Notes: generated by a model from the sequence alone, not told the origin. DNA of 64,000 nt from Mermis nigrescens (GCA_036768485.1 JAVLUZ010000710.1:37501-101500); one strand, 5' to 3'; positions 23,763 to 50,560 are shown, counted from the first letter of the stretch. Numbers and translations are program-made.

Positions 23763-24740
23763 AGTACATAAGTATGTACGTTCTTGAGGTATGAGTTAGC
23801 GAAGCTAAGAAGATTGAAGCCGACATAATACTTTCTGAACATGTCCAATTAACGCCATTTAAATGGCTCAAACCGAATCCAATGATTCACAACTCCAATA
23901 TAAAATTAAATATTGATTCAAAATTGTATTAAGCTAAAAAATTTCATTTTCGCCTAAAAGGGATCGAGATAAATAAGTGGACTAGACTGTTGACTTACGG
24001 TAGGTTGTTCTTCAGTTCATGGGCGTGTGGGAGCCTAGAGTGGATTGGACTTTCAGAATTTGAAAGATCCCTCAGAATTCGACAGACTTCCAGAATTAAA
24101 TTCTTCAAGAATTTTCTTCGTTTTCTTCGCGATTTTTTCATGCCAGCTCGATTATCGAAAAATTGTGTTGCTTGTCCCTACCATGCGTGTTTATCTTTGG
24201 GGATTTGACCATCCAGAATGGCTACAAAACCCCGCAAAATGGCTGGACTGCGAATAACACAGAATTGTCGAATTTTCGTAAAAATTGCAAAAAGTGTGCC
24301 TTTCTAAGCGTTTTCAGCTCATTTTTCACTCAAGTATCAAAATATCGACGTTTAGCGCCATATACACATTTTTTGACTATATTAGCGATTTTTCAAATGT
24401 TTTTATGTTTTAGAATGAACGAGCATTGTCTAAAGAGTCTAAAAACAGTGTTTTTTGCCATGTACCCGTCTTTTTTTTAGTCCAAAAAAGGCTTTTTTTT
24501 ACAAATTTTTTTGGACCTGACCCCCAGAATTCCCGTGCCATACACGTTTAAGGCCTATTATCAATTATTTCAACTCTCTGGTCTTTGAAAATTTTTGGCT
24601 TTGAAACTTATTCGTTGTCCATAAATTATTTTAACGCACAGTTCTCTCCCATTCCTCGGCTATCCCAAGTTCGAACATATTGAAGTTACGCCTTGCTCAT
24701 TCAAGAATTTGATCAATCAATTTTATAATTTAAAATAATA
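23763..24740. other. Region 3' of the PLB1-like gene
   Basis: 23763-23985 shows nothing recognised. 23985-24545 is repeat. I found no clear AATAAA on the minus strand soon after the stop at 24741. Confidence 0.4.
24246..24545. repeat. Family D-type MULE-like remnant
   Basis: It parallels the family D half at 37850-38100 ('tttgactatatt', 'gagcattgtctaaag', TTAGCGCC) and ends GAATTCCCGTGCCATACACG. 23985-24245 upstream is family M-type text. Confidence 0.5.
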
Positions 24741-38963
<14,223 letters not shown>

Positions 38964-39466
38964 CTTATTAGAATTTCAAACGTCGACTGCCAAAAATGAC
39001 TTTCATAGTCTGGTGATTGTTTATGCTTGTTTGCAGATTAACTTATTTGAGTAAGCTGTTCTGATAAACAAACATGTTTGGTATATCAATCAACATCGCA
39101 TAGAAACACTGTGACAATTTAGGTGTTGCATCTGTGCAGTGCGCGCGGTAAAAACAAAATCAGCTGCTGGCGCAAAGGAACATTCTTTGATATTTTGTTA
39201 TCGCCTCGAATGTTCGATACATCTAAAATCCCGATTTTGTTTTTAGGTATTTTTTAGTTTTCAAAGTAGTAGCAAAACAATAATACTCTAAAATCTGTTC
39301 CCAGTTTTATTAACAAAAACACAATGATGCTTAAAGCATAATGTACATAAGCTTGCTTTTGTAAAATAAAATCTGCAAAGGTCGCATGCCAAAGTATTTC
39401 CATCAAGCAGCCTTGATAATAAGCAACGCATTGAATTGAAACTGCTCGACGGAAAATGCACATGTC

Positions 39467-39670
39467 CACAACATGGGCGTGGGGGTTTATAGTATACATT
39501 TCCAGAAGTTGGGAAACCCCCGCAGATTACTGTTGATCCCCAGAATTCTATTTTTAGTAAATGTCATTAATAGGTATCATCTCGGCGCGTAGCGCCGGAT
39601 GATACCTATTAATGACATGGGCACATTTTGGCGATTATACCCTCCCAAAGAATTTTTGCTGCCCACGTAT
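39467..39670. mobile_element. MULE-like element (family B) carrying an inserted hairpin
   Basis: GCACATGTC (39458-39466) and GCACGTGTC (39671-39679) flank it. The ends are CACAACATGGGCGTGGGG and GCTGCCCACGTAT. The core is interrupted at 39561-39618 by a perfect hairpin that is absent from the related copy at 57655. Confidence 0.75.
39561..39618. repeat. 58-bp hairpin with perfect 21-bp outer arms
   Basis: Arms 39561-39581 and 39598-39618 are exact complements. The centre CGGCGC-GTA-GCGCCG adds six more pairs. Confidence 0.9.
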
Positions 39671-39826
39671 GCACGTGTCTCACCCTTTGTCTAAAACATC
39701 GATTCTTATTGTAATGACTCTTTTTTCCAGAAAAATTAACTTCTGGGTTGAGCTTTAAGAACGTTTCCTGCGAGTTTCGACGGACCTATCAATGAAGAGT
39801 GATACGATAAGTCGAAAATCACATAC

Positions 39827-39938
39827 CTCAAAATTATATGAATAGAGTAGTTTTTTATGCTGAGCATCATGGTGCAATTCGTTGAGCTGCAGTACGCCGA
39901 ACTTTTCAATTTGGTCAAACTTTGCTAGTTTTCCATAC
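39827..39938 (-). CDS. Candidate exon of unknown gene
   Basis: The acceptor TTTTATATAG|G and donor GAG|GTATGT bound 37 codons (Y-G-K-L-A-K-F-D-Q-I-E-K-F-G, later L-N-E-L-H-H-D-A-Q). The text is not repeat-like. It lies 0.9 kb upstream of the PLB1-like start on the same strand and ends in phase 0, so it could be an earlier exon of that gene or belong to another. I do not recognise the sequence. Confidence 0.35.
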
Positions 39939-40127
39939 CTATATAAAAATTTAATTTTCTCCATCAATACTAAAGATAATTTAATTAGACAAAACGCTTT
40001 AGATAAAAGAAACGTTTGTCTATAGGAAACAAGTACCAGATTTTTAAGATAATCGATTTACACTTTTAAACGCTATTTAAAGTAGTACATTTTTCTTTTT
40101 TATTGATTAAAAAATCGATAAATTCGC

Positions 40128-40630
40128 ATGTTCAGTAGGCGAGATATAAAAAGAAGCCAAAATTTTAAATCTTCTCCTGCAGCCCACTCGCATGGCCTGA
40201 CTTTAAAAAATTTCGTCAAAATTAATGTGCCAGAACATGACCAAATGGGTGTTCAAACGAAACTCATTGCTATAGATGTTTGCCCAAAACGCATTATTGT
40301 AGTGCAGCAAAACGAATTTGTAGATAATCAATAGAGCAAGGGTTCTTTTTTAATTATAATAGATTTTTCACGCATATCTCGATTGGATTATAACAAGTTT
40401 AAACTGTTAATTCGTGCGAAGTAATTTTCGCAAAACGTACGAAATTTTAATAGATTATTTAATTTGACAGGAAAAGAATTAAAGAAGCAAAATATTTTAA
40501 TTTTTTATAGTAGCCTAGCTGTATAGCTTAATTGTCCTATAATTTCGTCAAAATTAATGTACCGGACGATGAGTAAATTGATGCTCAAATGTATCTGACT
40601 TATAATTTTATGCACAAAAGCTACCTACAC
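40128..40630 (+). repeat. Short ORF whose middle is duplicated 340 bp downstream
   Basis: AATTTCGTCAAAATTAATGT, followed by CCAGAACATGA or CCGGACGATGA, occurs at about 40208 and 40541. The first copy lies in an ORF (F-V-K-I-N-V-P-E-H-D, later I-A-I-D-V-C-P-K). The second copy stops early. Nothing is recognised. Confidence 0.3.
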
Positions 40631-41598
40631 AAGTTATCCACTTGTCTTCTCCATATTGACAATTACTTTTTTGTGCATGCACGATTGGCCTTATTCTAAA
40701 TTGTCTCCATATTATGTTTTTCTGTTGAGATGCAAAAGGCACGCGCTGGTCTTCTGAATCTGGGGAACGAAAATGTTGAACTCGGATATCTCAAAACGCT
40801 TTATACTTGCAGATAGGTAAAAAGAGCGGTGTTTTTGAGCATTTCTTTGCGAAGTCTACATATTGGAGAATAAAATTTCAAAATAAATTTGAATTTTAAC
40901 TAGATTTCAATAATCACCTATTCAAATGGCCAGATAAATAGTGCTGAAAAATTGTTTATTTGGTTCTGGTAGGTACAATGAAACAAGTGGTATAGGAAAA
41001 GTGATTTATTTATTTTGAGAGATCGTTTTTATTTATTTATTTCGAGTGTCTCTATTCCTTTGGAGAGATAATTTGAGAAATTTTCAGAAACAATTTTATT
41101 GACTTTTTATTTTGAGAAGGCTTAACATTGCTGAAGCAACATTTAAAAAGCGGCGGCGTCATAAAGATGTGCACCTGGGGATTAAGTGGAGTATACAGAC
41201 CCCCAGAATGGAAAAATGGGTCATTTTTCTTTGGAGAAATGATGCAAAAAGAGGTCGAATTTAAATGAGAATTGAAAATTTCCTTCAAAAGTGCATACAA
41301 TTTGACCAGAAACTGTGAATTAACGTAGTTTTCATGCTATTTTAGCATTTAAAGGATTTGTACGTAGCTTTTAATTATTTAAATATTCGTTTATGTATAT
41401 CAAATTCAAATGCTAGCATTTTTGGATCAAGATGTTTTATGCACTGAAACTAGAGAAACAGCTTTTTTCTACGCAAAAGCTGCAAGCTTCCGTCCGACGT
41501 TTGTCCTGACGTAAATTGCTCTATTCTGTACCTGTTGTATTAATACAAGAAATTATAATCAATCAAGTGATATAACATAAACATGCATACACATCATC

Positions 41599-41624
41599 AT
41601 AGGTAGCGCGATAGTGCTACCTAT
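41599..41624. repeat. Hairpin ATAGGTAGC at a family E end
   Basis: Same hairpin as 19699 with one G-T change in the arms; inverted with E. Confidence 0.85.
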
Positions 41625-42415
41625 AATTTACTTGGCCTTCCTTTTTCGTATATGTTTATCACAGCGAGTGCGAAATTTGTGCCCCCCCTCACAGCAACAA
41701 CGGCACACACCTGGGAGGTAGCGGTATTTTTTAATCGATGGATAATTAAAAATTTCGATGCCCGTGTTCTTTGTTTTCTGTTTACACTCAATACTGAGTT
41801 AGCAATGAGCGTGTAAAGTGTAAACCGAAAAATCAAATATTTTGCGGAGGGCCAATTTTTTTATAAATGTTGCCCACGAGCTGCAGATTACGAATCTGAC
41901 CTTAAAATTTCTTTACACTCAATGGTTGTTGCACAAAAGTGTAAAGTATACGTGTTTTTTACTCTTTGCGTGTCCTTCAGCTTATCTAACTCAATTTTGG
42001 TTTCTGTGCAGTCCAACCAGTTTTATGATGTAGAGGGTTGCAAAATCTCGAGAAATCAAATTTTTGTTTTTTTCTATAACGCAATATTTCTTGATCTGTG
42101 ATCGTTTTAGTGTAAAGGGTTCGAGACGAAAAACGATATTTCTTCAACTACTCCGCTAAGTAGGCGGAACATGCTAATTATGCTTAAAAGTTGCCTTGAC
42201 CTTAGCGTTACAGATCCCAGTTTATTTTGTTTCCATACACCCAATATTGCGGTATTAGCATAAGTGTAAAGTTTACACCGAGAAGCATTTTTGCGCCCAG
42301 AGCGATCGTGGATGATGAATTTTTTTAAATGTTCTCCGTAAGGTCAGAATAACGAATCTGACCTTTAAACTTTTCTACAGCCAGTGTTTGTTGAGGTATG
42401 AAGAGGTGAACTTTG
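41599..42415 (+). repeat. Family E composite element, left part with terminal hairpin
   Basis: It starts with the hairpin ATAGGTAGCGC/GTGCTACCTAT, then CTATAATTTACTTGGCC, as at 11228. Family A is inserted to its right. Confidence 0.75.
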
Positions 42416-42523
42416 AATTATACCTACATCTATTTTCTAATGCCGATAGATAACTCGCGTATTGCATATTTTTGATCAGATTTTTCTTATTTCAGAGGTT
42501 TTTGACTCGTCTTTAATAAATAA

Positions 42524-42559
42524 CTAGCAAGTGGGGCGCTTCGCTGCCCCATCTGCTAG
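42524..42559. repeat. Hairpin CTAGCAAGTGGGGC with GCTTCGCT loop
   Basis: Arms 42524-42537 and 42546-42559 pair except at one position. It is closely related to the hairpin at 36066. Confidence 0.85.
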
Positions 42560-42649
42560 AGTGTTTGTAAACAAATAATATCTTAACCAGTAATTAGTAT
42601 AAAAAATTGAATGACTCTGCAATGGATTGGCGAGCGGTTTTTATATTTT

Positions 42650-44285
42650 TTATATCTAGCTGAGCTGCCCGGCGTTGCCCTGGCTGAACTTAGGCCTGAT
42701 AGCTGTATGGGATTGAGATGTCTCTTGTATTTTTTTATTTTTCGGGACTTTTGATGTTTTTGGGATATTTCTAAAAAAATTGTTGGTAAAAACATATTGT
42801 ATTTTTAAATTTTTTAAAACTGTCTTTTGTCAACCATTTCTTTGATTAAATCCATATTTCTGACGTTATAGAATGGTTCTGAGAATTCTTTATCCTAAAT
42901 CATATTTTTTGATGTTCTGGGATGTTCTGGAAATTATACCATTAGATGGTTTGGGATGTTTAAAAATTTTGTTTGATCATAACCATATTTTTAACGTTTT
43001 GGAATATTAAAAAAGAAACTTTTTTGGTCCAAAGCCATACTTTTGATGTTTTTGGAGTTCAAAATTTTTTTTGGTCAAAACCATATTTTGATGTTTTAAC
43101 GTGTTTAAAAAATTTTTTTTGGTCAAAACCATCTTTTTGATGTTTTGGGATGTTTAAAGATTTTTTTGGTGCAAACCATATTTTTTGATGTTTTGGGACA
43201 CCAATCTTACAGCACAGGATATGTTATAGCACTGGGTATGGTATATCACGTCCTATCTTGTAGCATGGGGTATGTTATATCACGTCCTATCCTGTAACAC
43301 TGGGTATGTTATATCACGTCCTATCTTATAGCATGGTAGCATGGGGCATGTTATATCACGTCCTATTGTATAGCATGAGGTATGTTACATCACGTCCTAT
43401 TGTATAGCATTGAGTATGTTGTATCACGTCCTGTCTTATAGCGTCGGGTCCAACTTTGTACAATGTTCAACTTTGCCCTCATTTTAAACAAATGCAAAAA
43501 GTTGCATATTAAATTAGCCGCTAGAAGCAAAAACATTTGGATTTGTATTTTCGAAAGCCGCATGTTTGCTGCTTTCGATTGCTTCGCATTAAATTCTCAC
43601 GCGCGCTGGTTTACAAGGTCAAAATTTTGACTTGGTGCAAGCTCTTTTCAGTGATTAATCATGTTTATAAGTACCTGTACGTGATTTCCTTTCAGCCCGT
43701 CTCATACATGTTTTATGATGCCAGATCGTATATTTAAAGTAGCGAATATGGAATCAGCGGTCCCTGAAACCCCAGAGGCCAAATTTTGAAGCAACAGTCA
43801 ATCTGTGCTTCTGCAAAAAGACAAAAACCTAAATTTTACGCTATGTATAGGGTACCTTTGGGCTCCCGTATCTCAGAAACCAATCCGTGAATTTTCTTCA
43901 AATTCTACGGTAAGGTCAGTCATAAGATATCCAATAATTGGTGAAAACTTTAAAAAAATTTATCAGCTGCGATTTGAGATATTTGATAAAATACACTTGT
44001 AAATCACGTTTTTCTTACAGGCATCACATCAGTTTACACTGTAGTGTAAAGTGGTTCACACCAGTCGATAGCGCATAAAAAGTTGATTTAGGGTGGCTTC
44101 AAAATTTTACCCTGCGGCAATTGCATAAGCGGCTAGAGCTACCAAAACCTTTTACATAAATCCGTAGTTTCCGGGTTTCAGGAGTCCGATCGAGCCATTT
44201 TAATCAAAAAATTGTAATTAGCGCCTGAGAATACCCATTGAGTGAAAATATAAGTATCACAAAATTATCCAGTAAAACTTTTTTG

Positions 44286-44377
<92 letters not shown>

Positions 44378-44406
44378 ACGCACAACTCGAAATTAATATT
44401 ATAGAT
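42650..44406. repeat. Family A repeat, copy 3, inserted in a family E element
   Basis: It is the longest copy; its left part includes GAGCTGCCCGGCGTTGCCC. It holds the ~42-bp (42895-43195) and ~35-bp (43197-43440) arrays and ends in a long (AC)n tract. It separates two parts of a family E copy (41599-42415 and 44640-46423). Confidence 0.75.
44289..44375. repeat. (AC)n microsatellite
   Basis: About 43 almost perfect AC dinucleotides at the end of family A copy 3. Confidence 0.95.
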
Positions 44407-44496
44407 TATTTGTATCATGATGAATGCACTATTCTTAAACTTCAGTAGAATGATGAATATTTTCTAAAATAGTATAATTAATGCTGAAATTTGCCG

Positions 44497-44575
44497 AGAG
44501 GTCGAGTTGGCGCAGTGGTTGACAACTCCGTTCTCGGATGCTGTCTTAAAAAATAATGATGGTTCGAATCTTATG
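44497..44575 (+). repeat. tRNA-like pol III head (A and B boxes), SINE remnant or tRNA pseudogene
   Basis: TTGGCGCAGTGGTT contains an exact A-box (TGGCNNAGTGG) and GGTTCGAATC is a B-box. The D arm GTTG/CAAC pairs, and the spacing suggests a long variable arm as in Leu/Ser tRNA. The acceptor and T stems do not pair, so it is not a working tRNA. Confidence 0.6.
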
Positions 44576-44639
44576 AATACTAACTTTTTTCATGTTTTTC
44601 AATCCTTCTGGCAAAACCATGCACTCTATTTGACTTATT

Positions 44640-46423
44640 CATCTATTTAGGTTCTGCAGATAACACTTTTTTGTTTTTTGAATTTCGCCTCAGTTCTCGA
44701 ATGGGAGTGTAAAGAGTGCGAAAATCTGGGGGTGAAAAGACACATTTTGGCCGAGTTTTCGACTTGTTTATGTCTGCCAACAACTCCGGTAATGAGTTTT
44801 AGGAATTTTTTCTGACCGAAATGTACTACGGATCAAGGGCTATCTTGTGTTTACCAGCAAACTTTTCTACAATCAATACGCACTTAGTACCAGGGTTTAA
44901 ACTTTACACTCTAGTGGATGAGTAAAAGAATGGATTTTTTCCAAGATTTCTCTGCCAACTTTTTCGGTTAAGAGTTGGGGTGAATTGAATAAAATAGAAA
45001 TAAAATAACTTTCTAATGGCTACACGTCTGAAGCAAGCCGCGTTCAAAAAACGCAATATTGAGTTGTTTATGGGGTGTAAAGTTCGAAATATGAGGTGTA
45101 AAGTGGGCGAAAAAACAGTTTTTTTCGAATTTTGATTGGTTAATCATATCAAATATTTTGCGGGACATGAGTTTGGCACATACAAACGTACTACAATCAA
45201 AAGGCGACAAACTGGCCCGAACCGAATTGATATACATTCAATGGGGCGTTAGATTCAGATTTTTAAAGTTTACAATGAGGTGGACAGTGCAAAATACGTG
45301 TTTGTACATTTTTTGTTCATTACTTTCTCTGTTCAGAAGTCGGGTGAGGTCGAATAGGATAAAAATGAAGTACTTCCTAAGGGGTACGCGTCACAGCGAA
45401 TTGCGTTTGTTTACATCAGTATTTAGCTTTTTCGGGAGAGTGTAAAGTCAAAAAATGGGGGACTTAAACGTGTTTCTGTCTTGTTTTTTCCTGTCAAGTT
45501 CTGGGTTATGAGTCTGGACATAATCTCAAGTCTAAAAATGAACCAGAAACCAAATGTGATACGCCAGTTTGTTTGCACACAACAGTGGTGTAAAGTGGTT
45601 AACATGTGATATTTATTTGTCCTCGTGCCATTCTGGAGACTTAATTTTTTCATAAATGTTGATCGTAATATCAGAGTAATATCAGAATTACGTATCCGAC
45701 TGAAATTTTCTTTACACTCTGTGGTTGTGCAAAGTTTACACCGCATATTAACTTTAGTTCTAGAGCCTTGGTAGAAGCTTGACTTTTCTAAAGTCTAAAA
45801 ATGTACCAGGAATCAAATGTGAGCCGCTAGTTGAGCGCGTTTGCTTACACTCAACAGTGGTGTAAAGTAGTTTGCAACTGATGTTTATTTGTTCTCGGGT
45901 TATTGTGGAGACTCAATTTTTTCATAAATCTTTATCGTAATATCTGAGTAATATTAGAATTACGAATTCAACTAAAGTCTTCTTTACACTCTGTGGTTGT
46001 GTAAGGTTTACACTGCATATTAACTTTAGTTCTAGAGCCTTGCCGAAGCTTAATTTTTTTGCAAAATGTTCTACGTTAAATCAGAATTGGGAATCTGACT
46101 GTTAGTTTTCTCTGCACCTAGTAGTTGTGTAAAGTTTGCACTATTCATTTGTTGTTAATATGTAGTTTATACTACAAATTTATTTTACTTCCAAATCTAA
46201 GCGTTAGTGTTCCTTACACTTGATATTTGCGTAAAGTTTTAAGTTTTTGCTTGAAAAACTTTGATCTGTTTAAATAATGTAAGGTTGTCTTGTTTATAAA
46301 GGATAATGCTGATGTTAAGAACAATATTGTTTTCCGTGTTCTTGGACTGCTGTCATTATTGTGGCATGTTACTGCATGTGTTTACTGACTGATGTTCTCA
46401 AATCGTGCTAATCAAAAGTAGTG
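44640..46423 (+). repeat. Family E composite element, right part
   Basis: It continues the E order (CTACACGTC modules, GGCACATACAAACGTACTAC, ~275-bp modules) up to the family F junction at 46424. Confidence 0.75.
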
Positions 46424-47176
46424 TACTAGCAAAGAAAAATGCTCCGATGGAACAAAAAAGATGAATATACTTGGAATTGTGGAGTATTAAGGATGTAAAT
46501 GGAGGGGACTAGGAAAAATCTACCTAAAGTCGCAAAATCTGCTAAAAATCACACTTTCTCTAAGCAACGCAAAAAATCGAAGTTTATTCTGCAGCCTCTA
46601 AAAAAGTGTCTTTTTTAAATAATGTTCAAAGTTTCAGGTAAGAGTGTATAAACGAAATCTGTAATGTTTATTTTTTTAAAATTGCTGGCAACTGACTAGC
46701 TTCGTATCCTGATTGATAGAAAACTAAGTGGTGCTGTATTTAAAGTTGTTTTATTTTGTTTTGAGCATTAAAGCAAGCAAAGCAGGGGCCGGTTGATTAG
46801 TGCACACAATCGTTAAGGGCATGCTAATTTACCTACATTTAGTCTGTTTCAAGTCAAGTTACGCGTTTCCTACTGTTTTTAACCATTCATTCAATTGGCT
46901 TAGAAAGACTGTTAGTTTACTCAACATCATTGCCCATTGCTACTGCATAGCTAATGTGCTGCTTTTTCAATCATTTTATGGTTAAATATTTATTTTAATC
47001 TGTTGGCCGCAGAATACACTTCGATTTTTTGCGTTGCTTAGAGAAAGTGTGATTTTTAGCAGATTTTGCGACTTGAGGTAGATTTTTCCTAGTCCCCTCC
47101 TTTTACATCCTTAATATTCCACAATTCCAAGTATATTCATCTTTTTTGTTCCATCGGAGCATTTTTCTTTGCTAGT
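46424..47176. mobile_element. Family F long-TIR element, complete
   Basis: It starts TACTAGCAAAGAAAAATGC and ends GCATTTTTCTTTGCTAGT. Inverted repeats of ~180 bp flank a ~400-bp centre. Confidence 0.8.
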
Positions 47177-47355
47177 TATAGTCTGTTTCACATAAGTTTG
47201 GGCACAAATTAAAAGAATTTTTTCGAAAGCAAGTCGACGGATAACGATAATTATATGTATATCAAATCAATGCTATAATCGCAACGCAATCTGTCGGCTT
47301 ATTGTCGGGCATAATTTTTAAAGTTTATGCCCGAATTTGTGTAAAACAGATTATA
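47177..47355. mobile_element. Family G MITE
   Basis: TATAGTCTGTTTCACATAAG and GTGTAAAACAGATTATA form the ends. It directly abuts the end of a family F element. Confidence 0.65.
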
Positions 47356-48221
47356 GCTTTTGTTAAAATTTATGCCTAGTCATGTGAAACGGATCTTAAT
47401 AGAGTGTTTATAAACGCGCACTCGAAGATGTAATAATATTTGCGAAATAAAATTACAGGTGCCTCTTAGTTTGTTGTGCTATGTGTCGGTGTAAACAACA
47501 TTAAAATCGATTCATATAAACTAAGAAATCATCAATTTTGCGAAAATTTTAATAAATTCAAAACTGTTGCAGCTGTCGTTAACTACGAGAATCACTGTGC
47601 TCATTATACACAGAGGCTGAAATAAATAAATTTAGATTATCACAAAAATTATTGTCGTTTAAAAAACAGCAAAGCTATTGTAACATTCTGCGTCCATTAC
47701 ACTATCTGTAGCTCTGTGAGAAAAAGTTGGCTCTACGCACGCTTGTATCTTCATAGATAGATTTTCCTTCAAAAGTTTAAATTTTATCAACTACAAACGC
47801 ATGCTATAACCTTTACTAATTTATTCTTGCTTAGCCTATTTTAAATTGTTACTGTATTATTATAAGTAGTAGCGTAGCGCGGCAGCGCGGCGCGTTAGCG
47901 GACGTAACTGAACTGAGCTGAGATAATCTATTGTTGAAACGTGATAATTACGAACGATGCAGGAGAATGATAAAACGTCGGTCAATACAGTAAAATCATA
48001 CATCAAAATAATAATAATAATAATATTTTATTATCAATTACTGCCGTAGAAAATGCAATAGAAATTACATGAAAAAGGATATAATAAAAGATGTCGAAGG
48101 AACGAAAGAAGGTTTATCAGCATATCATAGTAATGGCTGAGACGTACAGGCGGATCGCGCTCACGCATGCCCCTTTAGAGAAGGTGAGGAGGTGTGAGTT
48201 ATAAAAATGGGCGCTATGCCA
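47356..48221. other. Unassigned, with a GC cluster and possible retroelement tail
   Basis: GCGTAGCGCGGCAGCGCGG lies near 47880, TTCAG units on the minus strand near 47910, and a short (AAT)n at 48010. Confidence 0.4.
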
Positions 48222-48450
48222 ACTCGACGCAAGACAACTGGACGCGGACTTCTCGACACTAAGACAAATCGACGCAGGACAACTAGACACAAAGACAAGT
48301 CGACGCAAAGCCAGCTCACCTCGAGACAACTCGCCTCCAGACAACTCGCCTCAAGATAACGACGCAGACAACTCGATGCAGACAATTCGCCTCAAGACAA
48401 CTCGACGCAGACAACTCGACATTGACAACTCGACACAGACAACTCGATGC
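48222..48450. repeat. 14-16-bp minisatellite (GACAACTCGACGCA)
   Basis: About fifteen degenerate units. The opposite orientation of the same array is found at 50872-51170. Confidence 0.85.
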
Positions 48451-48461
48451 AACACTATTCT

Positions 48462-48800
48462 TAGCTATAGTCTTTCTGGGTTCAGAAGGCTAATATAGCT
48501 CTTTTGGGCTAAAAAACAAACTATGCAGCCTGTTAGGACTACAAAACATATCTTTATAGTTTTTGTACTAAAAGTAGCTATTTAGCTCTTCCGTGATAAA
48601 GTAAAATGGCTAAATATGTTTTTAAAACTCAGGAAACACAACTAAAAAACATTTCTCACTTCTCAGCTTAAAAAAGACTAAATAGCTAGTTTTCTGAATC
48701 TAAAAAGGCTACATAGCCTATTTTTATGAGCCTAAAAAAGGCTAGATAGCAATCTTTTTTCGGCCAAAATGGCTGTATAGCTATCAGTTTTTCATAGCTC
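48462..48800. repeat. Family I minisatellite
   Basis: About ten degenerate units with 'ttttgggct', 'aaaaggctaaatagct' and GGCTGTATAGCTATC. Confidence 0.6.
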
Positions 48801-49309
48801 AGGGTGGGTAATACCCCTCCCTCACCCTCCACTATGCCCATGTATGAATACTATGCAGTGTAAACAGGCACGTAGCTGTGGGGGAGACAGGGGGGACTAG
48901 TCCCCCAAAATTTTGAAAATACGAATATTGATATGAATATTTTTCAGTACTTGTTTTCCAATTCTGACTGCCCTTGTCACTTTTGTGAATTAAATATATA
49001 AGGATTCATTGACAATTTTGATTTTCAAGATCATTTTAACTTTATTTCAAGCATTTTGTGGATGAACAAAACAGGTATGTACTATTCGGCGTAAAGCGCT
49101 GAAAATTTTGTTAGCATATTTGCTACTTTTGTATCCAAAAATCGTGCAAAAAATGTCTGGTAGCTCAAAATCGTCTATCAGTGAATCGAGTCTTGGACTC
49201 AGGTTTGGGGCATCGAGACTTTTTTTGACAGATCTCTTTTACTTTTTGAATCTCATGTGTTATTTAACAATAAACTTACTCTACGACATAGGATATGCAG
49301 TGACAATTA

Positions 49310-49578
49310 TATCTGGGCATTGGGGTGGGGGTTAGGGAAGTTTGCACATCCGAGAATACCTTATACCCAACGTCATAATGAAAATACCCTGCAATATACC
49401 CAAAATGAACGTTTTGAAAATTCTTTTTTGCTTTTTACGATTTTTGATGCCAGTGGGTAGCGCTCAACAAGAAACGTTAAAAAATAGTTTTTTTGCTATT
49501 GCATCATTTTGAAAAGACAACTTTACCTTTAAAGTATTTTGCACCCGCAGAATTTTGGTGCTGTCCGTGCGCCTGTCA
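49310..49578. mobile_element. MULE-like element (family B)
   Basis: TGACAATTA flanks it at 49301-49309 and 49579-49587. Inside is the family B core in reverse, with the 'gatgccagtgggtagcgctc' stretch and the GTGCTGTCC end. Confidence 0.75.
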
Positions 49579-49689
49579 TGACAATTAGATTTATTGCAGG
49601 CATTTGGGTTGCGTCAGTCAGCTGGTGCCGAGTGTTGTTCTAGGGGATTGGTAAAATCCTGAAACGGAAACGATGGGTATAATCCGGAA

Positions 49690-50560
49690 ACAAAAACGAT
49701 GGGTTTTCGAGTCATGAACCCTTCTTAAGCGGGAGATATTTTAAACGGCCTTAGGTACGTCCATCTTGATGGGGTCTGCTCGGGTAACCCTGGTTTAGAC
49801 AATTTGGACCACCCCACAGGATGGAGAAGCTCCCAACAAAACTCGTGGTTAGCTTAACATTGTAAATAATGAATACCCCGTTTTAGAGCCCCTGAGCCCT
49901 CCTAAAGCAGGAGATGCTTTGCCAGAAACGAGGTTAGATATCTCTATCTTGATGGGACCTGCCCTCTTGGAAAACCCAGGCTCCGGCGGTCTGGACCATA
50001 GATGCACAGCATGGCCGATCTGGGAAGTCAGTCGGTCTGGGGGTCAAAAATGGAGTTTTTTTGGGCCAAAATGAGCTCAAAAACGTGCATAAACGCTAAA
50101 ATAGCGTTAAAACTACGTTATTACACAGTTTCTAGTCAATTTGAAGCACTTTTAAAGAAAATTTTCAATTTTCATCCGTTTTTGGCCTTCATTTTGCTTC
50201 ATTTTCCCGACAAAATTTTCAATTTTCCCATTCTGGGGGGTCAGAACCCCCCACGTGCATGTCTGAACTGGACCACCCCCAGGGTAAAGAAACCCCCGAT
50301 GGAACTTCTGGTATAGTGAATAATGGGGTATATGTACCTCGTTTTCAGGCTGCTGAATCCTGCGGCAGACATTTCGTTGGAAACTTGCTTGGGTTATTTA
50401 ACCTTGATAGGGGCTGCTCGGGAAACTCTGGTCCCAGCACTTTGGACCACCCTATAGGGCAGAGAAACCCCCAACAGAACCAGTGTTAGCTTCATTTTGT
50501 CAAACCCGTTTCTGACCCCCGATCCCAGCTTAGTGGGTTCTATTTTGCAAAAATAGGGGT
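49690..50560. repeat. ~180-bp tandem repeat, three units, one interrupted
   Basis: TTTGGACCACCCC or a variant recurs at about 49803, 49991/50270 and 50441. The middle unit holds the family M insertion at 49999-50266. Without it the spacing is about 175-187 bp. Confidence 0.7.
49999..50266. mobile_element. MULE-like element (family M) inside a tandem repeat unit
   Basis: TCTGGACCA (49990-49998) and ACTGGACCA (50267-50275) flank it. The ends TAGATGCACAGCATGG and the reverse of TCAGACATGCACGTGG are imperfect inverted repeats. It interrupts the middle unit of the ~180-bp tandem array at 49690-50560, whose text continues smoothly across the insertion. Confidence 0.75.

Larger units (their letters stand above)
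39680..41598. other. AT-rich region 5' of the PLB1-like gene
   Basis: Besides the candidate exon and the small duplication, 41165-41350 is a family M-type remnant. The rest shows no gene. Confidence 0.4.

Noticed and set aside
23487..23848. Overlapping ORFs with D-P-D-P repeats
   Set aside because: They translate the GGGTCC hexamer island in three frames.
44497..44575. Functional tRNA gene
   Set aside because: The A and B boxes are good, but the acceptor and T stems do not pair.
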